This document shows, piece by piece, positions 12,152 to 22,761 of a stretch of 64,000 bases of DNA (its first letter is position 1; every line of letters starts with the position of its first letter). The DNA is from Sorghum bicolor (lineage: Eukaryota; Streptophyta; Magnoliopsida; Poales; Poaceae). The translations under genes and the position numbers were made by a program. The notes under the pieces were generated by a model, which was not told where the DNA came from, did not search any database, and was given only the letters and a program-made list of their open reading frames with translations. The DNA is taken from the NCBI RefSeq assembly GCF_000003195.3, contig NC_012870.2, positions 17,166,501-17,230,500 of the forward strand, written 5' to 3'.

Positions 12152-12499
12152 GGTCGTGTCTGCACCCAACTAAGCCTGTGCCATTGGGACTCGTCAGATG
12201 TTCGATGGCGATATCGTTTGTTTCTGGGTTCTTTGGACCTATATTGTATTTTGGTGTCTTATTATTATAGCGTGCTTTCTTTGTCCACGCTTACCGAGAC
12301 TACTGCGCTGAAACTTATCTGATGTAATAAATGTGTTACTAGCCTCCTGAGACTAGTATTGTATCACATTTGAGTTCCTGGTTTACCAGGGGCGCTTCAC
12401 ACGTTCACGTTTTTTTAAGGATTCTATAAATAAGGCCATTTGTGACACAGCTTCCCACTGCTACAATTATCTCCACATTTTGTCCATTGCAGAAACACC

Positions 12500-12741
12500 A
12501 GCCTTGTTTACTTCTATCCAAAAACCTAAAATTTTTCAAAATTCTTCGTCACATCGAATCTTTAAACGCATACATGGAGTATTAAATATAGACGAAAATA
12601 AAAACTAATTGCATAATTTGGTCGGAATTGATGATCGAGACAAATATTTTGAGCCTAGTAGTCTATGATTAGACAACAATTACCACAAACAAATAAAAGT
12701 GCTAAAGTGTCGCGAAATTTTTTCCGGAACTAAACAAGGCC
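12500..12741. mobile_element. GGCCTTGTTTAGTT-family miniature element
   Basis: A ~240 bp AT-rich sequence with GCCTTGTTTA and TAAACAAGGC ends. Its internal signature (ATCGAATCTT, TTAAATATAGACG, AAAACTAATTGCA) recurs in at least six other places in the window. Confidence 0.8.
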
Positions 12742-12935
12742 CTAATGAGACCGAGAGCCCATGAAGCAAAAAAAAAGTGTATGTGCAATTTCATCAGCTC
12801 ACAATTCATTTTGGAGAGCGAACAGAGAAATAACTTTACATATCATATCCGCTATAGCTACCTACGGTATATAATTTGACCAAATTAGCTTTAAAGCCTA
12901 CCAACCTAAGCTCTAAATTAGTTTTTAAAAAACTA

Positions 12936-13190
12936 TTCCCTCCGTCCCTGAAAGCTGCAACTTATAGAGTTGTCTTAAGTCAAACTTTTAAAACTTTGAC
13001 CAAATTTATAGAAAAAAACGCTAAGATTTATAGTACCAAATTAATACCATTAGATTTATCATTGAATATATTTTCATAAGATACTCATTTTATGTTATAC
13101 ATATTGATGTTTTTTTCTATAAAGTTGGTCAAAGTTAAACAAGTTTGACTGACACGGATTTTAGGAATTAAAGCTTTCAGGACAAGGGAG
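12936..13190. mobile_element. Stowaway MITE
   Basis: Its ends are TTCCCTCCGTCCC and GACAAGGGAG, it is flanked by TA on both sides (12934-12935, 13191-13192), and it contains the conserved TTTGACCAAATTTATA and GGTACCAAATT-like interior. This is the classic CTCCCTCCGT Stowaway (Tc1/mariner-derived) family. Confidence 0.85.
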
Positions 13191-13594
13191 TAAGCTCTAA
13201 AATACGAGTCCATTCATGGTAATCGCTATTGGTTAAACTTTATTAGTTTGACAGTTAATAAATATTTTTATTTATTGGAGGAAGTAGGAGGATAGGGACG
13301 CAGATGCAGACAATCCAGTCTTCCCCTAATTTTGCCCTGTTGCTTTCGTGATGATAATTACGTGGTGGCTGCCCTAAACTGTGCTAACTGTTTGCACCTA
13401 GGAGAAGATGAAGTGAAAGCAACATTGCATTAAAATCTGAGTACTGTAGTATATCTTACTAGCACAGAAATATATATGGATGCCATCAACAATGTCGATT
13501 TATATATCCATATATACGTCTAGCATAAGCACCTAGGATGGTCGTCGTATGGCTTTTGTGAGTACTACTCCTATAACCATTAATCGTATACTTA

Positions 13595-14026
13595 GGCCTT
13601 GTTTAGTTCACCTAAAAACCAAATTTTTTTCAAGATTCCCTGTCATATCGAATCTTACGGCATATACATAAAACATTAAGGGGTGTTTGGAATTGCTCCG
13701 CTCCACGTTTTTTAGCCAAACGGTTTCAGCTCCACGCATTCAGTTCGAGGAAAAAGTGTGGAGCTGTGAGAGCACCTAAAGAGGTACTTCATAAACTCCA
13801 GTTTTTTGTGGAGCTGCTCCATGGTAGAGTTTATGGAGCAGAGTTTGTAGAGCAGTTCCAAACACCCTCTAAATATAGATAACAAAAACTAATTGCACAG
13901 TTTATCTGTAAATCGTGAGACGAATCTTTTAAACCTAGTTACTCTATAATTAGACAATATTTACCACAAACAAACGTAAGTGCTACAATATCAAAATTAA
14001 AAAACTTTTCGCATCTAAACAAGACC
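13595..14026. mobile_element. GGCCTTGTTTAGTT-family MITE with TTA target duplication
   Basis: The left end GGCCTTGTTTAG and right end CTAAACAAGACC are flanked by TTA on both sides (13592-13594, 14027-14029), as expected for Tourist/PIF-Harbinger derivatives. It is interrupted by the element at 13680-13869. Confidence 0.85.
13680..13869. mobile_element. Nested Tourist-like MITE
   Basis: A 190-bp element begins GGGGTGTTTGGAA and ends TTCCAAACACCCTC, with TAA duplicated at 13677-13679 and 13870-13872. It is inserted into the conserved CATTAAATATAG motif of the surrounding MITE, which reads through again once the insert is removed. Confidence 0.85.
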
Positions 14027-14117
14027 TTAAATAGGCGCACCAAACAAGTGCGCATATAGTATTGTATCTGTCTGCGCATGCCGTACGTGTACGTTCCACG
14101 GATCCAGCGGAGTGTAA

Positions 14118-14463
14118 GGCCCTGTTTAGTTCCACACCCAAAAATTTTTCATCCATCCCATCGAATCTTTGGACACATGTATGGAACATTAAATGTAGAT
14201 AAAAAAATAAACTAATTACACGGTTTAGTTGAGAATCGCGAGACAAATCTTTTAAGCCTAGTTACTCCATGATTAGCCTTAAGTGCTACAGTAACCCACA
14301 TATGCTAATGACAGATTAATTATGCTTAATAAATTTGTCTTGCAGTTTCCTGACGAGCTATGTAATTTGTTTTTTTATTAGTTTCTAAAAACCTCTCCCG
14401 ACATCCTTCCGACACATCCGATGTGACGCCCAAAAAATTTTGGTCCCCAATCTAAACAGGCCC
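14118..14463. mobile_element. GGCCCTGTTTAGTT-family MITE, 346 bp
   Basis: Ends GGCCCTGTTTAGTT and TCTAAACAGGCCC are flanked by TAA (14115-14117, 14464-14466). Related copies lie at 27397-27737, 55622-55953 and 56617-56960. They share a ~100 bp 3' part (ACATCCGATGTGACGCC in this copy) that distinguishes them from the shorter ~230 bp family. Confidence 0.85.
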
Positions 14464-14466
14464 TAA

Positions 14467-15439
14467 AACAAAGTGACAGTGTGTGTGTTTTTGTCTCCGG
14501 ACGAACCAAAATTAGAATTTCCTTGCTGGGGTCACTTCGATGCTTTCGCTGCCACTATGTGACATATTGCAGATCGACGCATGAAACTGACGTGTCGCGT
14601 TATCGCTTTCGTGATGATGTTGATGATCATGATGATGATAACGTGCATTAACACGTATTACATCACTGTCATCGTGATAACAGTTGGGGGGGAAATGGGT
14701 GACGACCAATGCAAGCTGGACAAACAGGAGAGCTTGAAAGCGGAGAGATTTGTTGGAAGCATTCAGCGGTTCATAATCGTTCAATGGTTCTTATGACCCG
14801 GAAGAGAATATGCATGGACATTCGTGCGTTGTCATGTCTCACAAGTCACATGTACAACATCGTTGACGTCCTAATAATATATCACAACATGTACATGCTG
14901 CTCATGCACTGTTTAGGACTGTTTTGAGATTCATGATACGCACACTATTTAATGTGAAACCTTGCTGTTTTAGATAGCACATATCTCGATATGCTATGTG
15001 AACAACACAGATAACACATGTTCAGCATATATACAATAAAAAAACTGCTTTCCGTCCCAATCACATAAATGTATCGATGGGCAATATCAACGTCTCGTCT
15101 ACAGTGACGGTGGCTGCTTACGACTGCGGCTAGCATTCATGCTCATGCAAGCATGGTGGTGACTGGTGAGCATTTTTGACACGCAAATGAAACGTGATAC
15201 AATATTGTTGGAAGATTTGGCACTGGTCTTTAGTTGAAAAGTAGAGGTAGAGACCCCTCGAGAGCTTTTGGTTGTCTGCCTAGCTAGCTTCGTCTTTGCA
15301 TACTTGCAACAGAGAGAGGAGGTTCCTCAATCCACACCGCGGCCAGCCAGCTTGTGGCCGCCAGGAGACACGTTCATAGAGAGCTGCTGCCTGCTGGGCA
15401 TAGCACCTATTTTTCTGAATTTTGTATGCTATATATCTC
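14467..15439. other. No gene seen
   Basis: AT-rich sequence with short spurious ORFs on both strands and no recognisable element boundary or protein motif. Confidence 0.6.
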
Positions 15440-15447
15440 CCCAATCC

Positions 15448-15641
15448 GTGAAATTTTTGCATTTTGGCCCTTTTTCGAAACATTTTTTACAAAAAGACCC
15501 TTGGCGAAACAATTTTTGAAAATAGACCGTTTTTCGGCGTCATGTAACAGCGCGCCCAGGGTCCGCATGTCGGCGTTTTATCATTTCACGCCTAGGTAGT
15601 GACACGTCATCGACGACCATGGTCGTCGGATACAGGTGGCT
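15448..15641 (+). repeat. MULE left terminal inverted repeat
   Basis: It pairs with the reverse complement of 25250-25444. Well-matched blocks are the pyrimidine-rich outer part (GCCCTTTTTC, AAAATAGACCG, TTTTTCGGCGT) and the inner CACGTCAT plus palindrome CGACGACCATGGTCGTCG at 15611-15628. The region just inside (15640-15835) carries CCTCGGCGT and ACGCCGAGG motifs facing both ways. Confidence 0.85.
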
Positions 15642-15829
15642 AGGACCTCGGCGTCAAATGAGGTGACGCCAAGCCGCTAACCTCGGCGTTCTATGGTGCC
15701 ACGCGGAGGTCTTGGGGAGCGGGGCTGGATGGCCCATTTTGGCCTGGCGGCCTAAAGCTCGGCGCGCTGCCCTTTAACGCCGAGCCCCAGACCTCGGCGT
15801 TGAGTCGTGTGACGCCGAGGTCTGGGCTA

Positions 15830-15971
15830 TACAGACCGCGCACGGCCTTCTTCCTCCTCAGTCTTTCCCTCTTCCAGCGCCTCTCTCTCTCCTTACCCCG
15901 CCGCCCCTTCAAACCCTAGCCACTAGGGAGTGGCTAGGGGCCCAAATCAGCCCCTCCAACTTGCTCACGAG
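15830..15971 (+). promoter_or_regulatory. Leader exon end and donor of the transposase gene
   Basis: A CT-rich leader ends at CACGAG with donor GGTAATACT at 15971/15972. The matching acceptor is GTTGTAG at 16283, directly before the ATG, giving a 312-bp 5' leader intron. The first intron bases (ACTCCTTCCCCTCTTCCATT) occur again, inverted, at the donor of the minus-strand gene near 24905. The transcription start itself is not identified. Confidence 0.55.
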
Positions 15972-16283
15972 GTAATACTCCTTCCCCTCTTCCATTGTAT
16001 CCGTTTAGATTTTGCTGCATTGCTTGTTTTCGTTGGAAACCCTAGGATGAAGGTGGTTTTTGTTCATTTGTTCATTCCTCCTTCTTGTATGAGTTTGATT
16101 GAAATGTACATGTTTTGGTGTTGTGGAGAACATTAATTAGTATATTGTTATGTTGAAATCTTAATTGGTATGGCTTATAGCGTAGTGTTAGGGTTTCTTA
16201 CTTTTTGATATTTGTTTATAATGTATATATTTATGTGATGATATATATATATATGACAATATTTCGATGTGTGATGGTTGTAG

Positions 16284-19127
16284 ATGGATAAATTAGTGAG
16301 GTTGCATCATGGAGGCCGTGTTGTTAGGACAAGAGATGATAGTGTCAAATTTGAGAAAATGAGTGAGCAATTGTTGATTTTTGGTGAATCGCCCACATTG
16401 ACCCTATTGTTAGAGGAAGTGAAAATAAAGTTAGGTTGGAATGATGTGGATTTTGTTCCGATTCAAGGCGTGATAGATGTTGGGTCGGCAAATGGTCCAC
16501 GTATCAAGCGTTAGTTGCCAATATCAAGTGACTTAGAATGGAGTCATTACAAGGCGGTTGTTTTGGCCTCTGAAGTCCGTTCTTTGGATTTAGTTGTTAG
16601 CAAGGAGTCATCTGTAAGAGTAGAATGCCGAACGTCCCCCGCTCGCGTAGATGTCGGTCCTTCTTTGGAAGAAGAAATAATTGTCACACAACCATGGTAT
16701 TGTGATAGCCAAGTGGTAGTATCACAGGAGCATGATGAATATGGTGGTGCTGAAGGGCTAGGTTTTCCCGAGCATGGTGTTGGATGGGCTGACGACGATA
16801 GATATGCTGAAGACAATACAATGGAGCATAGAGATGTCCAAGGCAACACTGACAATGAGGACAATGATGACTCATATGTAATAGGTGACTCAAAAAAGGG
16901 TTTAGATGACGCTAGTGGTGATGATTTCATTGATGATGACCTTAGTGATGAGGATGATCTTAGTGGTGAAGAAGAATTTGGCGATGCTCGGGCCACCAAT
17001 CGATTAGATTTCGAAGTAGATGGAGATGATGAGATATTTGAGGATGTGGCGGATGTTGACTCCGATGACGATCGACCCGTTCGTCGTCTCACTAAAAGGG
17101 AAATAGAGATTTTGAGGAGGGTGTTGCCTGATAGAGAGCCTTCAATTGGTGATTTCGAGGACCTTAGCCATGGTCATAGGGCTTTTGCTGATGGTGGGCT
17201 AAATGAGAGCAGCATCCCTGATGTTAGTGTTTGTCCCATCATACGCAAGGGTTTATTGTTTGCCACAATGGATGAGTTGAAATCATGGTTGCAAGAGTAC
17301 TCAATTCTCCACCACCGTCCATTTCGGGTGATCAATTCATATAAGGAGAAGAGGTACACCGTGGCTTGTGAGGAACAATTGTGTCAATGGAGAGTATGTG
17401 CTAGGAAAACAAGGGCAGGCAAATGGAAGATTACCTCAGTTAATCAACCACATACTTGTGCTAGTGCTGACGCAGAAGACACTCATTTGCAGCTCAACTC
17501 TAGGTTCATTGCAAGGCAATTGTGCCCTATTGTGAAGCATATGCCAACCATAACGGTGTCCGCGTTGGTTGAGACAATCTTCCAACTATACAACTACTAC
17601 ATGAAGTATGGAAAAGCATGGAGAGCAAAGCAGCGTGCATTGGAAATAATATTTGGTAATTGGGAAGAAGCGTATGAGCGCCTACCGGTAATGTTGAACG
17701 CAATGAAAGCAGCAAATCCCAGGACACACTTTGAGTACGTGCCTAAGGAAGGTGAATCAAGGAACGGCCGGGAGGTGTTTGGTAGGGCTTTCTGGGTTTT
17801 CGGTCAGAGCATTGAAGCATTCAAGCATTGTAGGCCCGTTGTATCAATTGATGGCACATTTCTTACAGGGAAGTTCGAGGGCACAATGCTTATATGTATT
17901 GGGACAGATGCCGAAGACCAGCTTGTGTCGTTAGCCTTTGCCATTGTTCGGAAGGAGGACACGGATAGTTGGTGCTGGTTCCTTAGACTCGTTAGACAAG
18001 TTGTAATCGGCCCTGGACGTGATGTTTGTGTGATATCCGACAGACATGTTGGGATTCTGAATGCTGTAGAGGAGGTGATCCCTGGTTATGGGCAAATACA
18101 TCATCGTTGGTGCACAAGACACCTTGCTTAGAATCTTATACGACGTGACCACACAAAAGACAACTTCAAGTTATTCGAGGAGGTTTGTAGGCAGCAAGAG
18201 GTTAAGCTATTCAATGAGAAGCTAGAAGCTCTTAAGTTAGCTACAAATGATGATGGTAGACAGTTTTTGAGTGACTTGATGCCTTCAAAGGAGAAATGGA
18301 CCTTAGCATACGACACATGTGGTTGGAGATGGGGTTTCATGACAAGTAACATGGCAGAGATGTTTAATAGTCTTCTTAGAGGTTGTAGTGGGCTGCCTAT
18401 TACCGCTATTGCCTCATTCACTTTCTACAAGCTCAACTCTTGGTTCGTTGCGCGGAAGAAACATGCTAGATCCCTATGGTTGCAAGGAAAAACTTGGCCA
18501 CTTCTAGCCACCGAGCAACTAGCTTTCTCTAAGAGAAAATCAAAGCGACAGAAGGGTTCATGTTTTGATCCAATAAGACATGGCTATGAGATTCTTGAGG
18601 GAGGAGGAACCAACATTGGTGGAGAGGATCGAGGCGCTCGAAAACATAAGGTCATAATCAATGAAAATAGATGCACCTGTGGGAAACCAAGAATATACCA
18701 TAGGCCTTGCTCTCATATGATCACAGCTTGTCGTCTTAGGCGTGTCGACGCTGAGATTCCTCCCCGTATGGCCGTGGAGTTCTCATTGACAAATCTAAGA
18801 AGTACATGGCACCCTCAATTTGAGCCATTTCTAGACGAGAGCCAATGGCCCACTTATGATGGACCCAAGTACGTGGCTGATTTAGGGTTACTATGGAAGA
18901 GTAGAGGCCCGAGGAGGCGGAAGCGGTTTAAGATGGACATGGACCGAGCTACCAAAGGTCGGTCCACTAGTAGCAAGGTTGGCACTCATTTTGTAGAAGA
19001 CACCCAAAAATCTCGTTGCTCTAAGTGCCACAAGCCGAGTCATAATAGAAGGAAATGTCCACAATTGATAAGAGAGGAGGTACTTTTACGTAGTTTTTAC
19101 ATGTGTTATAATTTCCACAATTGTTAA
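16284..19127 (+). pseudogene. mudrA-like: MURA-type Mutator transposase with two in-frame stops
   Basis: A single frame of about 947 codons is broken by TAG at 16512 and 18129. In order it has: an N-terminal ~80-residue segment of the PB1-like kind found in MURA proteins; a long acidic linker (~16760-17090); a MuDR N-terminal DNA-binding domain (~17230-17470, with Cys and His pairs); and a MULE DDE domain with D523 (SIDGT), D586 (ISDRH) and E692 (NMAEMFN). A SWIM zinc finger (CTCG...CSH) starts near residue 797 and a CCHC knuckle (CSKCHKPSHNRRKC) near residue 912. Residue numbers count the stops. Catalytic and zinc residues are intact, so decay looks recent. The start codon abuts an acceptor. 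A good donor (GAG/GTACTT, 19079/19080) near the end may replace the last residues and join the PMD exon at 19249. Confidence 0.9.
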
Positions 19128-19249
19128 AATTTCACTACTTTTACATGTGTTATACAATTGTTTAGGTTTCCTTTTTTAATTTACATAATATGTCTTATTT
19201 ATGTAATGTTACTTTCATACTAACTTTTTGTTCTCACTAATGTTACAGT

Positions 19250-21661
19250 ATGGATCGAACCCTGCTTGACCCGAGGTTCGATGAGAAACATCGAGCTCGG
19301 AGGATCGAGGATGGAGAGGTACCCTTCTTTTACCACTTGTAGAACTTGTATTACTTATTACTTGTTTTCATCCATTTTTCTTTTGAATAACTTTCATTTG
19401 TTTCTCTTTGTTGTTTTCATTGCAGGTGCTCCACTGTTTGAGACCCATGACCCACGAGGCTGCTACAAGCATGGTGTACGACGAGAGGTACACGCCCCTA
19501 TTGAAGAGGGCCAACCTTGCTGCAGTCGCTCGTGTGTGCCGTCGCGGTACTCCACCTTTCAACCCAGCGGCGTTGACAGCTTTGATCGATAGGTGGCGTC
19601 CTGAGACACACACCTTCCACCTTCCTTGTGGAGAGATGACCGTCACTCTAGAGGACACAACCATGATCCTTGGAGTGAGAATCAGAGGTTTTCTAGTGAC
19701 CGGAGACACTGAGTCCGAAGGGTGGGAGAACCGAGTGCATAACTTCTTGGGACGTGCACTACCAGAGCTTGAGGCAGGGAAGAAGAGAAGGAGCAGCGGG
19801 GTACCACTTAGGTGGCTTCGAGAGCAGTGGCATCAGTGTCCACCAGACGCTGATGAAGCCACAGTGAACTACTAGTGTAGAGCATATGTTCTTCACATGT
19901 TCGGTACGGTTCTCTTCCTGGATGGCACTGGAGACATGGCTTTCTGGATGTACATCCCGTGCTTGCAAAATTGGGATGACGCTGGGAATAGAAGCTGGGG
20001 CTCAGCCATCTTGGCTTTCTTGTACCGCCAGCTGTGCGAGGCTTGTCAGAGGGCTGGAGGTACACATTCTACTATGTCTGGGTGCATGACACTTCTACAG
20101 GTACATAATTTGAGTCTTTCCTTTCACTTGCAAGGCATTAATTTCATGATAGACCTATGATACTCAGTTCTTCTTCCTTTTGAATGCAGATTTGGATGTG
20201 GGAGAGGCTTCCTGTTGGAAGACCACATAGGATGCAACAGCCACCTGCTTGGTTCCCGGAAGGGGACACAATCGTTGCTCCTACGGTGGCTCACCTCTAC
20301 GAGCGTACGAGCGGTGTGTACCACGTCTCCCGTCACGCTTACATTAGCTACACCAATGAGATGGACACCCTTCAACCACAACACGTAAGTCTACCAACAA
20401 TTTATTTGACTTGTAGCAATCTATATGAACATAGTACTGAACACAGTCGTTGTTTTCAGGTTGAGTGGAGACCGTACAGGAGGGAAAGGATCCTAGGCTT
20501 GGCACTTAGCACAGTGTGCAGGGCGGATGAGGATTTGTGGACTATGAGGTGCCCCCTCATATGTTTCTACGCGGTCGAGTACCACCTCCCGCACCGTGTC
20601 GCCCGGCAATTTGGTAGGCTCCAACCTTGTCCACCGGAGGACTTCTCCACGAGTTGGCAGCTACATAGGTACCTCGCTTAAATTCTCAAAGTTGACTCTT
20701 CCATTTCGTTAATTGTAATGGTCCTTGTACTAACCATTTCCCGATTTGACAGGTTGAATCGTCAGCGACAGAAGAAGATTACGAACTGGCAGGCCGAACA
20801 CCAGAGATACATTGATGAGTGGCTACGTTATGAGCAGAATAACATGAGAATTCATGCCGTGCACCGTGACAATGCGTTCAATGAGTACCTCGCGTGGCTA
20901 GGGCCAAGGACAAGGTTGTGCTTGAGGCCTGCATGGACGGAGCAAGACATCGCTAACATCGCTAGTGAAGATGAGGGCGACAACCCCTACGATGAAGCCA
21001 CCAGGACAGGCCGACAAGTTGAGATTGCTCCTGTGCTGTCTAGAGCAGTTAGTCCTAATGTATTTGTATTTTGTTCACAGCTGTCTATTGTCAAATGATT
21101 TATACATATAGTATTTGTGAGCAGGGTACCGAAATCATGAGGACAGTCGCTGAACAAGGAAGGGCATTAATGATCCCTCCAGGTGCTCCAGATGAAGCTA
21201 CTGAATTACGAGCAGCCCTACAGGTAATCCAACATCGAGCTCGTATATATTTGTTCGCCCGTATATATTTGTTACCCAATTAAAATATATATTCCATGCA
21301 GCGTGCAATGCATCGCCTGCGATGGGTAGCCGCCCGCCTTGGTTGTCGACAACCCACCGGCGTAGTGGAGCCCCAACAGTTTGGTGGAGCAGGCGGCTCT
21401 GAAGGAGCTGGCCCGTCTACCACGCATGGAGCTGGGGCTTCTACACAAGTTGAAGAGGAACAATGACAAGGAGAAGGCGAGGGTTACGGGGTTGATGAAC
21501 AAGAAGAGATTGGCATGTCACAGCTGAGTGATGCTCCACAAGGTACGCAGGGTGCCTCTACCTCTGGACGTCCACAAAGGGCGACCCGAGCTGTCGAGAG
21601 GTACACTCCCGGTTCCCATGCGCTGCCAAGGGAAAGGCGTGGTGGTCGGCATCCACGTTAG
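19250..21661 (+). pseudogene. Plant mobile domain (PMD, MAIN-like) protein gene, MULE-borne
   Basis: Seven exons can be read with consistent phases: 19250-19318, 19426-20100, 20190-20384, 20460-20668, 20753-21047, 21125-21223, 21302-21661, giving about 633 residues. The first ~300 residues match the aminotransferase-like plant mobile domain. The clue is the stretch with RRGTPPFNPAAL, LIDRWRPETHTFHLP and GEMTVTLEDTTMILGVR, typical of PMD proteins carried by plant transposons and of the host MAIN/MAIL family. The C-terminal exon is Glu/Gln/Gly-rich and basic at the end. Stops interrupt the frame at 19873 (TAG, after VNY) and 21464 (TGA). The ATG lies 122 bp after the transposase stop with no obvious promoter between them. 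Its role in the element is unknown. Confidence 0.82.
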
Positions 21662-22094
21662 GGTAAAAACTTAAACCTTTCATCATACATGTTCCTTTGT
21701 TGTCCCATATTTGTGTGTTCCTAAGGTGCCCCCTACATCTTGTTCACAGGTCACAATATGGATATGGATGAGCTTCTTTTGTCTTCAACGACTTTGTGGA
21801 TAGCTCGACAATGTCAAATGAACTATGTGCAAACTCTATGTGTTAACGCCAATTAACAATGTGTAATGAACTAGTGTATGGACTATGTGTGAACGACTAT
21901 GTTATGTATGACCTACTCTAATATCCAATCAAGTATGGACTATGATTGAACTTGTGCGCTCATGTATGGACTATGTGTGGATTATTTATTTACGTATGTG
22001 CGTATATAATTTGTATTACTATATGACTATGGATTTGTATTACTTTGTAACTATGGATTTGTATTACTTTGTGAATTGCTAAAATCTTTGGCGA

Positions 22095-22345
22095 AAATAA
22101 AAAATACGGCGTTTTTTCAATTCACGCCGAGGTAAGGGCCAACCTGAAACCTCTCTGAGTTGGATGTGGTCGACACGCCGAGGTAGCCAACATCGGCGTG
22201 CAGCCTCATCACGCCGAGCTTGAGACCTCGGCGTTTTTTCAATTGACGCCGAGGTAGGGGCCAAACCTGGACCTCTCTGGGTGCGCGATGCTCGGGACGC
22301 CGAGGTAGCCAACCTCGGCGCGCTGGGACTTAACGCCGACCGTGC
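22095..22345. repeat. Internal GCCGAG repeat block, two ~120-bp units
   Basis: Two tandem units (about 22105-22225 and 22226-22345) each contain GGCGTTTTTTCAATT, ACGCCGAGGTA and ACCTCTCTG. The same ACGCCGAGGT/ACCTCGGCGT motif fills the subterminal regions of the MULE. The block sits between the convergent 3' ends of the PMD and GRF genes. Confidence 0.85.
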
Positions 22346-22761
22346 TGATTTTTTTTAACTTCGCTTTCCTTTCATTTTTTAGTTTCCTTTTCGAACATAT
22401 GGAAATCATCACTACTGTTTAGTAAATTTTAATTGTACTTAAGTATTTACAAGTTACAATATATACAGATAATTAGGTTTTATTTTTTAATTTGTTTAGA
22501 GACTAAACTATTAAATTTTTCTTTATAAATTAACTTATTTAATAACTTCAAATTGGACTCGTTTCCCCTCAACAAATAAAGGCTTCGGCTATAAAAATCC
22601 TACCTAATGGGGAAGAAGTTGGCGAAGTCACAAGGACATGTACCACTAATGGGAGAAGCAATCCATGGCGTCGCACAAAAGTCCTCAACATACATAGACA
22701 TGTACCACTAGTTCGGACTAGCACATAAAGAATCCATTACATCCTCAAATATTATGGACCT

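Larger units (their letters stand above)
1..12399 (+). mobile_element. Tekay/Del-type chromovirus LTR retrotransposon (left end outside window)
   Basis: The sequence from position 1 to 1291 recurs at 11110-12399, framing an internal region with a primer-binding site, an extra ORF, gag, protease, reverse transcriptase, RNase H, integrase and a C-terminal chromodomain, in that order. The order and the chromodomain place it in the Ty3/gypsy chromoviruses, and the 2.56 kb LTRs fit the Tekay/Del clade. A hand comparison of the visible LTR stretches finds about 27 substitutions in 1.29 kb (roughly 2%), so the insertion is fairly young. It cannot be autonomous now, because gag-pol has four in-frame stops and a 2.49 kb insertion. 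The target-site duplication cannot be checked because the left end is missing. Confidence 0.93.
9843..12399 (+). repeat. 3' LTR, complete, 2557 bp
   Basis: It begins TGTAACATCCC just after the polypurine tract and ends ...GGCGCTTCA. Its last 1290 bp match the 5' LTR. U3 contains a cluster of ATGCATGCA-like palindromes and two copies of CACCGTCCATTTGCATGCA (about 10068-10131) just upstream of a TATA box. The downstream part contains three exon-like segments described separately. The antisense and GTG-start ORFs inside it are not gene-like. Confidence 0.95.

Noticed and set aside
16547..17092. 181-codon minus-strand Ser-rich ORF
   Set aside because: It is antisense to the acidic linker of the transposase; GAT/GAG-rich DNA always reads as Ser/Leu-rich on the other strand.
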